From contig NZ_CP029427.2 of the NCBI RefSeq assembly GCF_002266465.3, forward strand, positions 1,056,501-1,120,500: 64,000 nt of DNA. The letters run 5' to 3'. This DNA comes from Bradyrhizobium symbiodeficiens. GTDB lineage: Bacteria > Pseudomonadota > Alphaproteobacteria > Rhizobiales > Xanthobacteraceae. The stretch's first letter is position 1. The number at the start of each line of letters is the position of its first letter. The translations under genes were made by a program, and so were the position numbers. A model generated the notes under the pieces. That model saw only the letters and a program-made list of their open reading frames with translations, was not told where the DNA came from and ran no database searches. Shown here piece by piece: positions 34,766 through 45,482 of the stretch.

Positions 34766-34792
34766 ATGAAGGATTCAACATGGCCATCATGA
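34766..34792 (+). promoter_or_regulatory. Candidate 8-codon leader peptide overlapping glcD start
   Basis: A mini-frame MKDSTWPS starts at ATG 34766 after a strong GGAAGGA, and its TGA stop (34790-34792) overlaps the ATGATG at 34789-34794 inside the start of glcD. This layout suits translational coupling or reinitiation. It may also be chance. Confidence 0.35.
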
Positions 34793-36273
34793 TGCCTGCG
34801 AGCGACCAGGCCGTGCTCGCGCGCCGCGCCGAGATCGTTGCTGCGTTGCGCGCGATCGTGCCCGGCGAGGGTGTGATCGATGCGCCTGCGGAGATGCGGG
34901 CTTATGAGTCCGACGGGCTGACGGCGTATCGACAGCCGCCGATGGTCGTGGTGCTGCCCGAGACGACCGAGCAGATCTCGCTGATCCTGAAATATTGTGC
35001 AGGGCAAGGCATCAAGGTGGTGCCGCGCGGTTCCGGCACATCGTTATCCGGCGGCGCGCTGCCGCTCGAGGACGGCGTGCTGCTCGGGCTCGGCAAGTTC
35101 AAGCGCATCCGCGAGATCGACTTCGACAACCGCGTCGTCGTCACCGAGCCTGGGGTCACCAATCTCGCCATCAGCCAGGCGGTCGCGCATGCCGGCTTCT
35201 ACTATGCGCCCGATCCCTCCTCGCAGATCGCCTGCTCGATCGGCGGCAATGTCGCGGAGAATTCCGGCGGCGTGCACTGCCTCAAATACGGCATGACCAC
35301 CAACAACGTACTCGGTTGCGAGATCGTGCTGATGAGCGGCGAGATCCTGCGCATTGGCGGCAAGGGGTGCGAAAATTCCGGCTACGATCTGATGGGCGTC
35401 ATCACCGGCTCCGAAGGCCTGCTCGGCGTCATCACCGAGATCACGGTGCGCATCCTGCAGAAGCCGGAGACGGCGCGCGCGCTGATGGTCGGCTTCGCCG
35501 AGGTCGAGGCCGCCGGCGAATGCGTGGCGCGCATCATCGGCGCCGGCATCATCCCCGGCGGCATGGAGATGATGGACAAGCCGGCGATCCACGCCGCTGA
35601 AGCTTTCGTGCATGCCGGCTATCCGCTCGATGTCGAGGCGCTGCTGATCATCGAGCTCGACGGGCCCAAGATCGAGGTCGACGAGCTGATCACGCGCGTC
35701 GAGACCATTGCGAACGGCTGCGGCTCGACCACCTGCCAGATCTCGACCTCGGAGGCCGAACGCAATCTGTTCTGGGCCGGCCGCAAGGCCGCGTTCCCCG
35801 CGGTGGGCCGGATCTCGCCGGACTATCTCTGCATGGACGGCACCATTCCCCGCGGGGCGCTGCCGAAGGCGCTGGCTCGCATCCGCGAGCTCGGCGAAAA
35901 ATACCAGCTCGGATGCGCCAACGTGTTCCATGCCGGCGACGGCAATCTGCATCCCCTCATCCTCTACGATGCCAACAAGCCCGGCGAGATCGAGCGCGCC
36001 GAAGCCTTCGGCGCCGACATCCTGCGCGCCTGCGTCGAGTTCGGCGGCGTGCTCACCGGCGAGCACGGCGTCGGCATCGAGAAGCGCGACCTGATGCCGG
36101 AGATGTTTTCGGAAGTAGACCTCAACCAGCAGCAGCGGCTGAAATGCGCCTTCGATTCGCAAGGTCTGCTCAATCCCGGAAAGGTGTTTCCGACCCTGCA
36201 CCGATGCGCCGAGCTCGGTCGCATGCATGTCCATGCCGGAAAGCTGGCGTTTCCGGACATTCCGCGGTTCTAG
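34780..36273 (+). CDS. glcD: Glycolate oxidase subunit GlcD (FAD-linked)
   Basis: 497 residues. N-terminal PCMH-type FAD domain (about 50-230): VVVLPETTEQISLILKYC, VVPRGSGTSLSGGALP, DPSSQIACSIGGNVAENSGGVHCLKYG. C-terminal FAD-oxidase cap with HAGDGNLHPLILYD and the closing GEHGVGIEKRDLM. It oxidises glycolate (and possibly D-lactate) to glyoxylate, passing electrons through GlcE and GlcF to quinone. First gene of glcDEF; a 72-bp gap separates it from glcE. Confidence 0.96.
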   Translation: MAIMMPASDQAVLARRAEIVAALRAIVPGEGVIDAPAEMRAYESDGLTAYRQPPMVVVLPETTEQISLILKYCAGQGIKVVPRGSGTSLSGGALPLEDGVLLGLGKFKRIREIDFDNRVVVTEPGVTNLAISQAVAHAGFYYAPDPSSQIACSIGGNVAENSGGVHCLKYGMTTNNVLGCEIVLMSGEILRIGGKGCENSGYDLMGVITGSEGLLGVITEITVRILQKPETARALMVGFAEVEAAGECVARIIGAGIIPGGMEMMDKPAIHAAEAFVHAGYPLDVEALLIIELDGPKIEVDELITRVETIANGCGSTTCQISTSEAERNLFWAGRKAAFPAVGRISPDYLCMDGTIPRGALPKALARIRELGEKYQLGCANVFHAGDGNLHPLILYDANKPGEIERAEAFGADILRACVEFGGVLTGEHGVGIEKRDLMPEMFSEVDLNQQQRLKCAFDSQGLLNPGKVFPTLHRCAELGRMHVHAGKLAFPDIPRF

Positions 36274-36345
36274 CGTCGATCGCAGCGCCTTCGCTGCAAC
36301 GCCCCAAATTTGCTTTCCGCTCTCAACTTGGATACCGGCTCACTC

Positions 36346-37584
36346 GTGGATACGCTCAAGGTACGTGACGCCAAAGACGTCGAAGAGGTGGTGCGCGCGG
36401 CGATTGCCAATGAGCAGCCGCTCGAGATCATCGGTCATGGCTCAAAGCGCGGCATTGGCCACGCGATGGCGACCAATGCCGTGCTCGATCTCTCCGCGCT
36501 CAATGCCGTCACCGCCTACGAGCCCAACGAGCTGATCGTCACGCTCCAGGCCGGCGCGCCACTGGCCGATGTGCTGTCGCTGATCGATGCCAAGAACCAG
36601 CAATTCGCTTTCGAGCCGATGAATACGGCGCCGCTGCTCGGCACGCCGGCGCTCGGAACCATCGGCGGCATGATCGCAGCCGGGCTCGCCGGTCCGCGCC
36701 GCATCAGGGCGGGCGGGGCGCGCGACCATCTGCTTGGGGCGCATGCCGTCTCCGGCTTCGGCGACAGCTTCAAGACCGGTGGCAAGGTGGTGAAGAACGT
36801 CACCGGCTACGACCTCTGCAAGCTGCTCGCGGGCTCCTGGGGCACGCTGTCGGTCATGACCGAGGTCACGCTGAAGGTGATGCCGAAGCCCGAGGCCGAG
36901 CGGACGCTGCTGCTGCGCGGGTTGGATGATGCCGTCGCCAACAAGGCGATGACCGCGGCGCTCGGCTCGCCCTTCGACGTCTCCGGTGCGGCTCACCTGC
37001 CGAAATCGGCGTTCCTGGCCGGGACCGACGGACTCGGCGATCTCGCAGGGCAGGGCGAGCCGCTGACCGTGCTGCGGCTCGAGGGCATCACGGCCTCAGC
37101 CGCCCACCGCGCCGATTCGCTGCGGGAATTGCTGGCGCCGTTCGGAACCGCGACCCTGATCGAGGACGCGGCATCTGCCGCGCTGTGGGCGACGGTCCGC
37201 GACGTGCTGCCGTTCGCGGCCGGCGGCGCGCTCGGCGGCTGGCCGGTCTGGCGCATCGTCTGCCCACCGGCCTCGGGCGCTGCGATCGGCACGCTATTGG
37301 CGCGGGAGACGGGGGGCGACGTGATCTACGATTGGGGCGGCGGGCTGATCTGGGCGGCTCTGCCGCCGAAGGACGATGCGCATGCACCGGCGGTGCGGAT
37401 GCGGGCCAATGCCGTCGGCGGCCACGCTACGCTGATCCGGGCGGCCGAGGACGTCAGGCGCGATGTCGACGTCTTCCATCCGCAGGCATCAGGCATTGCC
37501 GCCCTGAGCGAGCGGGTGCGCGCCAGCTTCGATCCAAAGACCGTTCTCAACCGGGGCCGCTTGAGCCGAGGCGCCGTGGCATGA
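36346..37584 (+). CDS. glcE: Glycolate oxidase subunit GlcE
   Basis: 412 residues from GTG 36346, giving MDTLKVRDAKDVEEVVRAAI, which fits GlcE N-termini; TTG 36310 is an unlikely longer start. FAD domain features are PLEIIGHGSKRGIGHAM, GTPALGTIGGMIAAGLAGPRRIRAG and KTGGKVVKNVTGYDLCKL. GlcE is the short FAD partner of GlcD in the membrane-associated GlcDEF complex. The stop overlaps the glcF start in ATGA (37581-37584), so translation is coupled. Confidence 0.94.
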   Translation: MDTLKVRDAKDVEEVVRAAIANEQPLEIIGHGSKRGIGHAMATNAVLDLSALNAVTAYEPNELIVTLQAGAPLADVLSLIDAKNQQFAFEPMNTAPLLGTPALGTIGGMIAAGLAGPRRIRAGGARDHLLGAHAVSGFGDSFKTGGKVVKNVTGYDLCKLLAGSWGTLSVMTEVTLKVMPKPEAERTLLLRGLDDAVANKAMTAALGSPFDVSGAAHLPKSAFLAGTDGLGDLAGQGEPLTVLRLEGITASAAHRADSLRELLAPFGTATLIEDAASAALWATVRDVLPFAAGGALGGWPVWRIVCPPASGAAIGTLLARETGGDVIYDWGGGLIWAALPPKDDAHAPAVRMRANAVGGHATLIRAAEDVRRDVDVFHPQASGIAALSERVRASFDPKTVLNRGRLSRGAVA

Positions 37585-38903
37585 AGACCGAATTCTCGCT
37601 TGCCCAGCTCGCCGATCCCGACATCGCGGAAGCCGACAAGATCCTGCGCGCCTGCGTCCATTGCGGCTTCTGCACCGCGACCTGTCCGACCTATGTGCTG
37701 CTCGGCGACGAGCTCGATAGCCCGCGCGGCCGCATCTACCTGATCAAGGAGATGCTGGAGAAGGACCAGGCGCCGACGGCCGAGGTGGTCAAGCATGTCG
37801 ACCGTTGCCTGTCGTGCCTGGCCTGCATGACGACCTGCCCCTCAGGGGTGAACTACATGCACCTCGTCGACCAGGCCCGGGTCAGGATCGAGCAGCGCTA
37901 TCAGCGGCCCCTGGCCGAGCGGCTGCTGCGTCAGGTTCTGGCCTTCGTCCTGCCGGACCCGCAGCGTTTTCGCATCAGCATGGTGCTGGCGCGGCTCGCC
38001 CGTCCGCTTGCCGTGTTCCTGCCGACGCCGCGGCCCTCGGCGACACCCGGCCTGATCCAGCGTCTCAAGGCGATGCTGGCGCTGGCGCCCAACCGGCTGC
38101 CGCCGCGGGGGGCGCTGCCGGGTAGCGTGTTCGCGGCGCTCGGCAAGAAGCGCGGCCGGGTCGCGCTGCTGCAGGGTTGCGCCCAGCAGGTGCTGGCGCC
38201 GCGCATCAACCAGGCCGCCATCAGTCTCCTCACCCGCCACGGCATCGAGGTTGTCCTTGTCAGGGACGAGCAGTGCTGCGGTGCGCTGACCCATCACCTC
38301 GGCAACGATCAGGATGCATTGGCGCGGGCGCGAGCCAACATCACGGCCTGGCAAAGGGAAGCGGCCGGCGAGGGGCTCGACGCGATCCTGGTGACGACCT
38401 CGGGCTGCGGCACCGTGATCAAGGACTACGGCTATCTGCTGCGCGAGGACAAGGCATTCGCCGCTGATGCGGCGAAGGTGTCCGCGCTCGCCAAGGACAT
38501 CACCGAATACATCGCCGGCCTCGGACTCGAGCCGACTGCGCGACAGGACAACATCGTCGTCGCCTATCACTCAGCGTGTTCGTTGCAGCACGGGCAGAAA
38601 ATCACGACGCTTCCGAAAGAATTGCTTTCCAAGAATGGATTCGTGGTGAAAGATGTACCGGAGAGCCATTTGTGTTGCGGTTCGGCGGGGACCTACAACA
38701 TTCTCCAGCCCGAGCTTGCGGGCCGGTTGCGCGATCGCAAGGTCGCCAACATCGCGAGCGTCAAGCCGGACATGATTGCCGCGGGCAATATCGGCTGCAT
38801 GGTGCAGATTGCCAGTGGCACGTCAGTTCCGGTCGTACACACGATTGAGCTTCTCGATTGGGCTACGGGCGGGTCGCGACCGGCATTGAACGCGCAAGTT
38901 TGA
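37581..38903 (+). CDS. glcF: Glycolate oxidase iron-sulfur subunit GlcF
   Basis: 440 residues. Two ferredoxin-type 4Fe-4S sites near the N-terminus: CVHCGFCTATCPTY and CLSCLACMTTCPSGV. The C-terminal half carries two CCG-type cysteine-rich domains, including DEQCCGALTHHLG and ESHLCCGSAGTYN, typical of GlcF/heterodisulfide-reductase-like proteins. It moves electrons from GlcD/GlcE flavins to the quinone pool. Last gene of the glcDEF set. Confidence 0.96.
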   Translation: MKTEFSLAQLADPDIAEADKILRACVHCGFCTATCPTYVLLGDELDSPRGRIYLIKEMLEKDQAPTAEVVKHVDRCLSCLACMTTCPSGVNYMHLVDQARVRIEQRYQRPLAERLLRQVLAFVLPDPQRFRISMVLARLARPLAVFLPTPRPSATPGLIQRLKAMLALAPNRLPPRGALPGSVFAALGKKRGRVALLQGCAQQVLAPRINQAAISLLTRHGIEVVLVRDEQCCGALTHHLGNDQDALARARANITAWQREAAGEGLDAILVTTSGCGTVIKDYGYLLREDKAFAADAAKVSALAKDITEYIAGLGLEPTARQDNIVVAYHSACSLQHGQKITTLPKELLSKNGFVVKDVPESHLCCGSAGTYNILQPELAGRLRDRKVANIASVKPDMIAAGNIGCMVQIASGTSVPVVHTIELLDWATGGSRPALNAQV

Positions 38904-38987
38904 GCTTTCAAGCCTGAGCTTTCGTCCGGAGGCGGCGCTGGAACGACGCCCGATCGACCATTGTTCGTCGACAACAGGAGGACCACG

Positions 38988-39386
38988 ATGGCGAAAGCGA
39001 AGAAGAAAAAAAGCAAGAAGGCCAAAAAGGCCAAGAAGGCTGTAGCGGCGAAGAAATCCGCGAAGAAATCCGCGAAGAAGGCAGCCAAGAAGTCCGCGAA
39101 GAAATCTGCCAAAAAATCTGCCAAAAAATCTGCCAAGAAATCTGTCAAGAAAGCTTCGAAGAAGGCCGCGCCGAAGAAGGCTGTGAAGAAGGCGGCCAAG
39201 AAGGCGGCCAAGCCGGCTGCACCGAAGAAGGCTGCGAAGAAAGCGGCACCGAAGAAGGCGAAGGCAGCTCCCGCGCCGAAGCCGTCAGCGCCGGCGGCAA
39301 CTCCGGCTCCCGAGCCGGCCGCCGAGACGAGCTGGGCGATGCCTTCGTCTTCTGCGGAAGCCGCACCCGCCGAGGGGCAAAGCTAG
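38988..39386 (+). CDS. Lys/Ala-rich histone H1-like protein
   Basis: 132 residues from ATG 38988 with AGGAGG upstream. Residues 3-90 are almost wholly Lys, Ala, Ser and Pro in repeats of AKKSAKK and AKKAAPKK, resembling eukaryotic H1 tails and bacterial H1-like proteins (AlgP, PhaF tail, Hc1). A Pro/Ala-rich acidic C-terminal tail follows. It should bind DNA or RNA nonspecifically through charge. Internal DNA repeats (AAGAAATCTGCCA variants) make the tract prone to length variation. A terminator follows. Confidence 0.88.
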   Translation: MAKAKKKKSKKAKKAKKAVAAKKSAKKSAKKAAKKSAKKSAKKSAKKSAKKSVKKASKKAAPKKAVKKAAKKAAKPAAPKKAAKKAAPKKAKAAPAPKPSAPAATPAPEPAAETSWAMPSSSAEAAPAEGQS

Positions 39387-39418
39387 GTCCCATCCAGCGA
39401 GCGCGATCGCCAACAGGG

Positions 39419-39449
39419 AAGGCCGCCGCGGTGACGCTGCGGCCTTTTT
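39419..39449 (+). terminator. Rho-independent terminator of H1-like gene
   Basis: Stem AAGGCCGC (39419-39426) with GCGGCCTT (39439-39446), followed by a run of T to 39449. Perfect 8-bp stem. Confidence 0.85.
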
Positions 39450-39776
39450 GCATCGCCGCAAGGACCTCCGGAAGCCGTCTCTCCCCCCGCAAGTCTGATT
39501 CGTAGCTTGGCTGTCACGCTATCTGCCTTCCCCGTACTTGCCCGGTCTCTTCGTGCACTTTGGAATGCAAATAATGTGATCGAGAAGACACACAGCCCGA
39601 CAACCTTTCGTGGAATCGTCAAAACGCCCAAAAAGTCGGCAGATGCCCGTGATTTTTGCTTCACGGGCCACATCCCTCAATCCACATTGTCGCGGTAACG
39701 CAATTTTGCACTCAGGTCGTTCGCTCCGGGGGGCTTCCGGGATCCGACTGGGTAAGAACTGGTGATGGGGATCGAA
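39450..39776. other. Gap upstream of the porin gene
   Basis: About 327 bp without a convincing gene, with an AT-richer patch at 39555-39660. It must contain the porin promoter and leader. I see no strong dyad. Confidence 0.4.
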
Positions 39777-40811
39777 ATGAAGAAAGTGGCTTTGTTGGCA
39801 ACGGCGCTGGCAATGGTGATGACGGGTTCGGCTTTCGCGGCGGACATGAGGGTCAAGGCCCTGAAGGCCCCGCCGCCGCCCGCCTTCGACCCCTGGGATA
39901 TCGCCTTCGGCGCCGGTATCACGAACGACTACATCTTCCGCGGTATCACCCAGTCGAACCATAATCCGTCGGTCTCGGCCTATTTCGAGCCGCGCTACAA
40001 CGTCAACAAGGATCTCCAGCTGTACGTCGGTACGTCCGCGTCGAGCATCTCCTTCCCGAACCGCGCCGCCGCCGAAGTCGATATTTACGGTGGTATCCGC
40101 CCGACCTTCGGCATGTTTGCCTTTGACTTCGGCGTCTGGGGCTACCTGTATCCGGGCGGAAGCTGCTTCGGCTCGCAGGGCACCCTTGTTCAGGGCAATT
40201 GCGGCACCAGCCTCGACAACTCCCAGGGCGCGATCGGCCTTCCGATCAATGGCAACTTCGCCAAGAAGGACGCGAGCTTCTACGAAGTCTATGCCAAGTT
40301 GGCCATCAACGTGAACGACCAGTGGGTCGTTGGCTTCAACGAATATTACTCGCCGAACTTCCTCAACATCGGCGCCTGGGGCAACTACGCCTCGATCACC
40401 ACCAAGTGGACTGCGCCGAGCACGACCTTTGGTGCCAGCGGCATCGGCATGTACGTATCGGGTGAGTTCGGCCGCCAGTGGCTCGGCACCTCCGACGTCT
40501 TCTACGGCATTGCGGGTGACCCCCTGTATTCCAACGGCATCAAGGAGCCGAGCTACAACACCTGGAATCTGGGTGTCGGCTTCACCTACAAGGTGTTCAC
40601 CCTCGACCTGCGCTACTACGACACGGACCTGTCGAAGGGTGATTGCAACGCCTTCACCAGCGACTTCTCGGCCACCAACTCCAGCCCTGGCTTCGTGACG
40701 CCGATCAATGGCGGCGCGAATGCGGCCACTGCGTTCGGCTCCAACTGGTGCAGCGCGGCGGGCGTCGCCAAGCTGTCGGTCGACCTGACCGCGATGAGCA
40801 ACCTGAAGTAA
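39777..40811 (+). CDS. TorF-type putative outer-membrane porin
   Basis: About 344 residues from ATG 39777 (MKKVALLATALAMVMTGSAFA signal peptide; GTG 39762 and ATG 39765 are alternatives). The mature protein begins ADMRVKALKAPPPPAFDPWDIAFGAGITNDYIFRGITQSNHNPSVSAYFEP, the hallmark of the TIGR02001/TorF family. Alternating hydrophobic residues and aromatic girdles through the chain and a C-terminal beta strand support an outer-membrane barrel. Probably a general or solute-specific porin. Followed by a strong terminator. Confidence 0.9.
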   Translation: MKKVALLATALAMVMTGSAFAADMRVKALKAPPPPAFDPWDIAFGAGITNDYIFRGITQSNHNPSVSAYFEPRYNVNKDLQLYVGTSASSISFPNRAAAEVDIYGGIRPTFGMFAFDFGVWGYLYPGGSCFGSQGTLVQGNCGTSLDNSQGAIGLPINGNFAKKDASFYEVYAKLAINVNDQWVVGFNEYYSPNFLNIGAWGNYASITTKWTAPSTTFGASGIGMYVSGEFGRQWLGTSDVFYGIAGDPLYSNGIKEPSYNTWNLGVGFTYKVFTLDLRYYDTDLSKGDCNAFTSDFSATNSSPGFVTPINGGANAATAFGSNWCSAAGVAKLSVDLTAMSNLK

Positions 40812-40834
40812 GGTCTTTCCGAACCGAGTTGACG

Positions 40835-40863
40835 AGGGCGGCAGAGCGATCTGCCGCCCTTTC
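40835..40863 (+). terminator. Rho-independent terminator of porin gene
   Basis: Perfect 11-bp stem AGGGCGGCAGA (40835-40845), loop GCGA, TCTGCCGCCCT (40850-40860), then TT. Confidence 0.88.
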
Positions 40864-41064
40864 ACTTTGGAGAGAGGGCGACGGCTGGAGTTGCGCGTGC
40901 CGTGCGCGGTGCTGCTGCATCATCATGGCCGGGCTTGACGCGCCTGCGGGGCTCCTTCGGCGAGGCGAAAGCCTGGCAGGCGAGACCAGCCCGAACGTGA
41001 CGAGCATGGGGGAGCGGATGTTCGAGCCAAGCACACCCGAAACAGGCCACCGCTGCGCCGCGCC

Positions 41065-42825
41065 TCAGCGCGCCGTGGTCGGCTCCGTCCGGGCCGGCTC
41101 GCCGGCTTTGCCGAGGACGTGGACCTCGCCATCCTCCACCAAGGCCACCTTGCGGGTATGGAAGGCGTCCAGCGTCGAGCGGTGGCCGATCGAGACGATG
41201 GTGGCCTGAGGCAGCTTCTCCGTCAGCAGCCGATAGAGCCGGTCCTCGGACGGCTCATCCAGCGAGGCAGTCGCCTCGTCGAGGAACAGATAGTCCGGCA
41301 CGTGCAGCAGCGCACGGGCAAGCCCCAGGCGCTGCTGCTCGCCGAGCGACAATGTCCGGTTCCAGTGACCGTCCTCGTCGAGCCGGGCCGCCAGCCGCGG
41401 CATGCCGACGGCAATCAGCGCGTCGCGGATCTTCTCGGGCGGGATGGAGCCGTGCTCGGCCGGGTAGATGACGGCGTCGCCAAGCGGGCCGATCGGGAAA
41501 TACGGCCGCTGCGGCAGCATCATCAGCTTCGCCGTCTCTGGGATCGCAATCGTGCCGGTGCCGAACGGCCAGACGCCGGCAATGGCCCGGAACAATGTCG
41601 ACTTGCCGGAGCCCGACGGGCCGGTCACCAGCACCCGCTCCGACGGCTGGATCGTGAAGGCATCGGCTGTGACCAAGGGTGTGCCGTTCGGCAGCCTGAC
41701 GAGCAATTGCTCGAGCGTGATGGCCTTGCCGTTCGAGGGGGCGACGTCGATGGTCGGCTCGCTCGCCACGCCGTGGGCGGCGGAGCTGACCGACATCTCG
41801 AAGCCATCGAGACGGGCGATCACCGCGCGCCACTCTGCGAGCGAGCGATAGGCGGTGACGAAGAAGGACAGCGCGTCCTGCACGCTGCCGAACGCCGAGC
41901 CGGTCTGCATCATGTCGCCGAGCTGGATGCGCTTGGCGAAGTAGGCCGGCGCCACCACCACATAGGGAAAGATCGTCGCAGCCTGGCCGTAGCTTGCCGT
42001 GAACGCGGTCAGGCGCTTGGTCCGGCTCATGATCGCGTACCAATTGCCGATGACGAAGCCGAAGCGGTGCAGGAGACGCCCCCGCTCCGCGTGCTCACCT
42101 TTCAACAGGGCGATCTGCTCGGAATTTTCGCGCACGCGGATCAGGTTGAAGCGGAAGTCGGCTTCAAAGCGCTGCTGCTCGAAATTCAGATTGATGAGCG
42201 GGGCGCCGATCCAGTGCGTCAGCGCCGTACCGACGATCGCGTAGGCCAGTGCGCACCAGACCAGAAAACCGGGGACGAGGATATCGGTGCCGTAAATATA
42301 CAAAGGCGCCTTGTAGGACAGGCCCCAGAGGATGACGACGAACGAGGCCAGTGTCACGATCGACGACAAGAGGCCAAGGCCGATGGCCAGCGTCTGTTCG
42401 ACGAAATTCTTGACGTCCTCGGTGATGCGCTGGTCCGGATTGTCGGCGGCGTCGCCCTTGAGCTGCATGCGGTAATGCGTGGCGCCGTCGAGCCATTCGC
42501 CGAGATAGTGTTGCGTCAGCCATTGTCGCCAGCGGATCTGGAGCCATTGGTTCAAATAGAGCTTGTAGACGGCCAGTGCGACGAAGGTGAAGGCAAGGCC
42601 CAGGAAGATCCAGACCTCCTTGACGAATTCGGGCAGGTTATAGGCCTGCAGGGCGCTGTAGAACCGGTTCTGCCACTGATTGAGGAGCACGTTGATCGCG
42701 ACCAGCACCAGCTCCATCGCGACGACGACGGCGAGCAGGCCGCGGCCGACCCATTTGTCCTCCGACCGGAAATAGGGGATCGCGATTCGCCAGACGATCG
42801 CGAGCGTGGCGCTGATGTTCTTCAC
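41065..42825 (-). CDS. BacA/SbmA-like ABC transporter, fused permease-ATPase
   Basis: About 586 residues from GTG 42825, which follows AGGAGA; ATG 42882 is a longer alternative. The N-terminal two-thirds is the SbmA/BacA-type membrane domain (ABC_membrane_2) with about six helices, including LLNQWQNRFYSALQAY and the EAA-like region around NFEQQRFEADFRFNLIRVRENSEQIALLKGE. The C-terminal ATPase has Walker A GPSGSGKST, signature LSLGEQQRLGLARAL and Walker B YLFLDEATASLD. Fused members such as Bradyrhizobium BclA import plant or antimicrobial peptides. Monocistronic. Confidence 0.93.
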   Translation of the reverse strand: MKNISATLAIVWRIAIPYFRSEDKWVGRGLLAVVVAMELVLVAINVLLNQWQNRFYSALQAYNLPEFVKEVWIFLGLAFTFVALAVYKLYLNQWLQIRWRQWLTQHYLGEWLDGATHYRMQLKGDAADNPDQRITEDVKNFVEQTLAIGLGLLSSIVTLASFVVILWGLSYKAPLYIYGTDILVPGFLVWCALAYAIVGTALTHWIGAPLINLNFEQQRFEADFRFNLIRVRENSEQIALLKGEHAERGRLLHRFGFVIGNWYAIMSRTKRLTAFTASYGQAATIFPYVVVAPAYFAKRIQLGDMMQTGSAFGSVQDALSFFVTAYRSLAEWRAVIARLDGFEMSVSSAAHGVASEPTIDVAPSNGKAITLEQLLVRLPNGTPLVTADAFTIQPSERVLVTGPSGSGKSTLFRAIAGVWPFGTGTIAIPETAKLMMLPQRPYFPIGPLGDAVIYPAEHGSIPPEKIRDALIAVGMPRLAARLDEDGHWNRTLSLGEQQRLGLARALLHVPDYLFLDEATASLDEPSEDRLYRLLTEKLPQATIVSIGHRSTLDAFHTRKVALVEDGEVHVLGKAGEPARTEPTTAR

Positions 42826-43137
42826 AGAGCTCTGTCTCCTGAGGGGGGTGCACAAATGCCCTGTGCCAAGGGTTTGGGGCAATGGCGGAAATGGGCGCGC
42901 TTAGACTAAAGTCGCAAGTGCTGCAATTTGCGTTGTCTTGTCGCAGCCCGCAACCCTAGCATGGGGTTCGGCGGCGCGGGGTGGGGTGCTTCGGGATTTC
43001 GCGAGCTTGTGAGCGGGACGGGAACCGCCGCATTCGCGAGGAATTCGCGTCCAGCTCGGGGGTTATCGCTTCCAGCGTCAAGCAGGTCGGCTCTCCACGC
43101 GGGCCGTCTGCCACAAACATGCGTGGGGAGGAAGACC

Positions 43138-44802
<1,665 letters not shown>

Positions 44803-44826
44803 CAGGCCACGTCCGGTTTCGATGCA

Positions 44827-44856
44827 GATCCCCGCGGGTGTCTCCGCGGGGATTTT
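44827..44856 (+). terminator. Rho-independent terminator of lctP
   Basis: ATCCCCGCGG (44827-44836), loop GTGTCT, CCGCGGGGAT (44843-44852), then TTTT. Perfect 10-bp stem. Confidence 0.92.
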
Positions 44857-44932
44857 TGCGTGCGAGCGAACCTTCTCAATGAGCCCGCAGTCTTATAGAA
44901 GGTGCCGCAAATCAGGTCGGTCGAGAGGTCTC

Positions 44933-45331
44933 ATGGTTTCGCTCAAGCGATTGGTGTGTGCTGCGGTTGCAATGCTCGCGATGTCCATTGTCGCGCGTGC
45001 CGAGGACGGTTTTCCGTTCGGCACCGAGATGACGCTGGAAGCGCTGCCGCAAGCAGGCTCGAAGCGAATTCCGAACATCGAGATCGGCGACCATGGCGAG
45101 GTCGTGCTGGAGCTCTGGTGCAAGGGCGGCAAGGGCCAGTTCTCGGTCGCCGGCAACACCGTGATCTTCGTCCCCGGCCAGATCCAGGACCGCAACTGCC
45201 CGCCGGCAAGAGCGCAGGCCGACGACGAACTCGTCGCGGCGCTCAGCAGCGTCGAGACCTGGAAGCGCCAGGGCGACGTGCTGACGCTGATCGGCCCCAA
45301 GCCGCTGCGCTTCAGGACGACGGGGAATTAG
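44933..45331 (+). CDS. Secreted META/HslJ-like domain protein
   Basis: 132 residues from ATG 44933, with GAGAGG upstream. The signal peptide MVSLKRLVCAAVAMLAMSIV ends near ARA. The mature domain (EDGFPFGTEMTLEALPQ..., GEVVLELWCKGGKGQFSVAGNTVIFVPG, ETWKRQGDVLTLIGPKPLRFRTT) resembles the META/HslJ beta-rich fold, with two Cys that could bridge. Function unknown, possibly envelope stress. Confidence 0.75.
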   Translation: MVSLKRLVCAAVAMLAMSIVARAEDGFPFGTEMTLEALPQAGSKRIPNIEIGDHGEVVLELWCKGGKGQFSVAGNTVIFVPGQIQDRNCPPARAQADDELVAALSSVETWKRQGDVLTLIGPKPLRFRTTGN

Positions 45332-45351
45332 CTCCGCTCGCGGTTTTCCCC

Positions 45352-45480
45352 GTGTCCCGGACAAGGCGCAGCGCGAAAGCGATGCGCCGCAGAGCCGAGC
45401 CTCAGGAATCTATCGACAAATTCGCTTGCGGCCTTCGGGCCCCGGCTCGTAGCGCTTCGCGCTACGTCCGCGGCACGAGA
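45352..45480. repeat. Intergenic repeat, family F (degenerate)
   Basis: Outer arms GTGTCCCGGAC and GTCCGCGGCAC are imperfect inverted repeats. Inside lies CGTAGCGC..GCGCTACG. I recall better-preserved copies (GTCCCGGAC..GTCCGGGAC) in Bradyrhizobium. Located between two convergent genes. Confidence 0.55.
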
Positions 45481-45482
45481 GC

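Noticed and set aside
39000..39250. Direct DNA repeats that might be taken for a CRISPR-like or tandem array
   Set aside because: They are in-frame Lys/Ala codon repeats of the H1-like gene, with no spacers.
40915..41045. GC-rich stretch between the porin terminator and the ABC gene resembling family-B repeats
   Set aside because: Only a partial GGCCGGGCTTGAC match without the paired arm, too degenerate to call.
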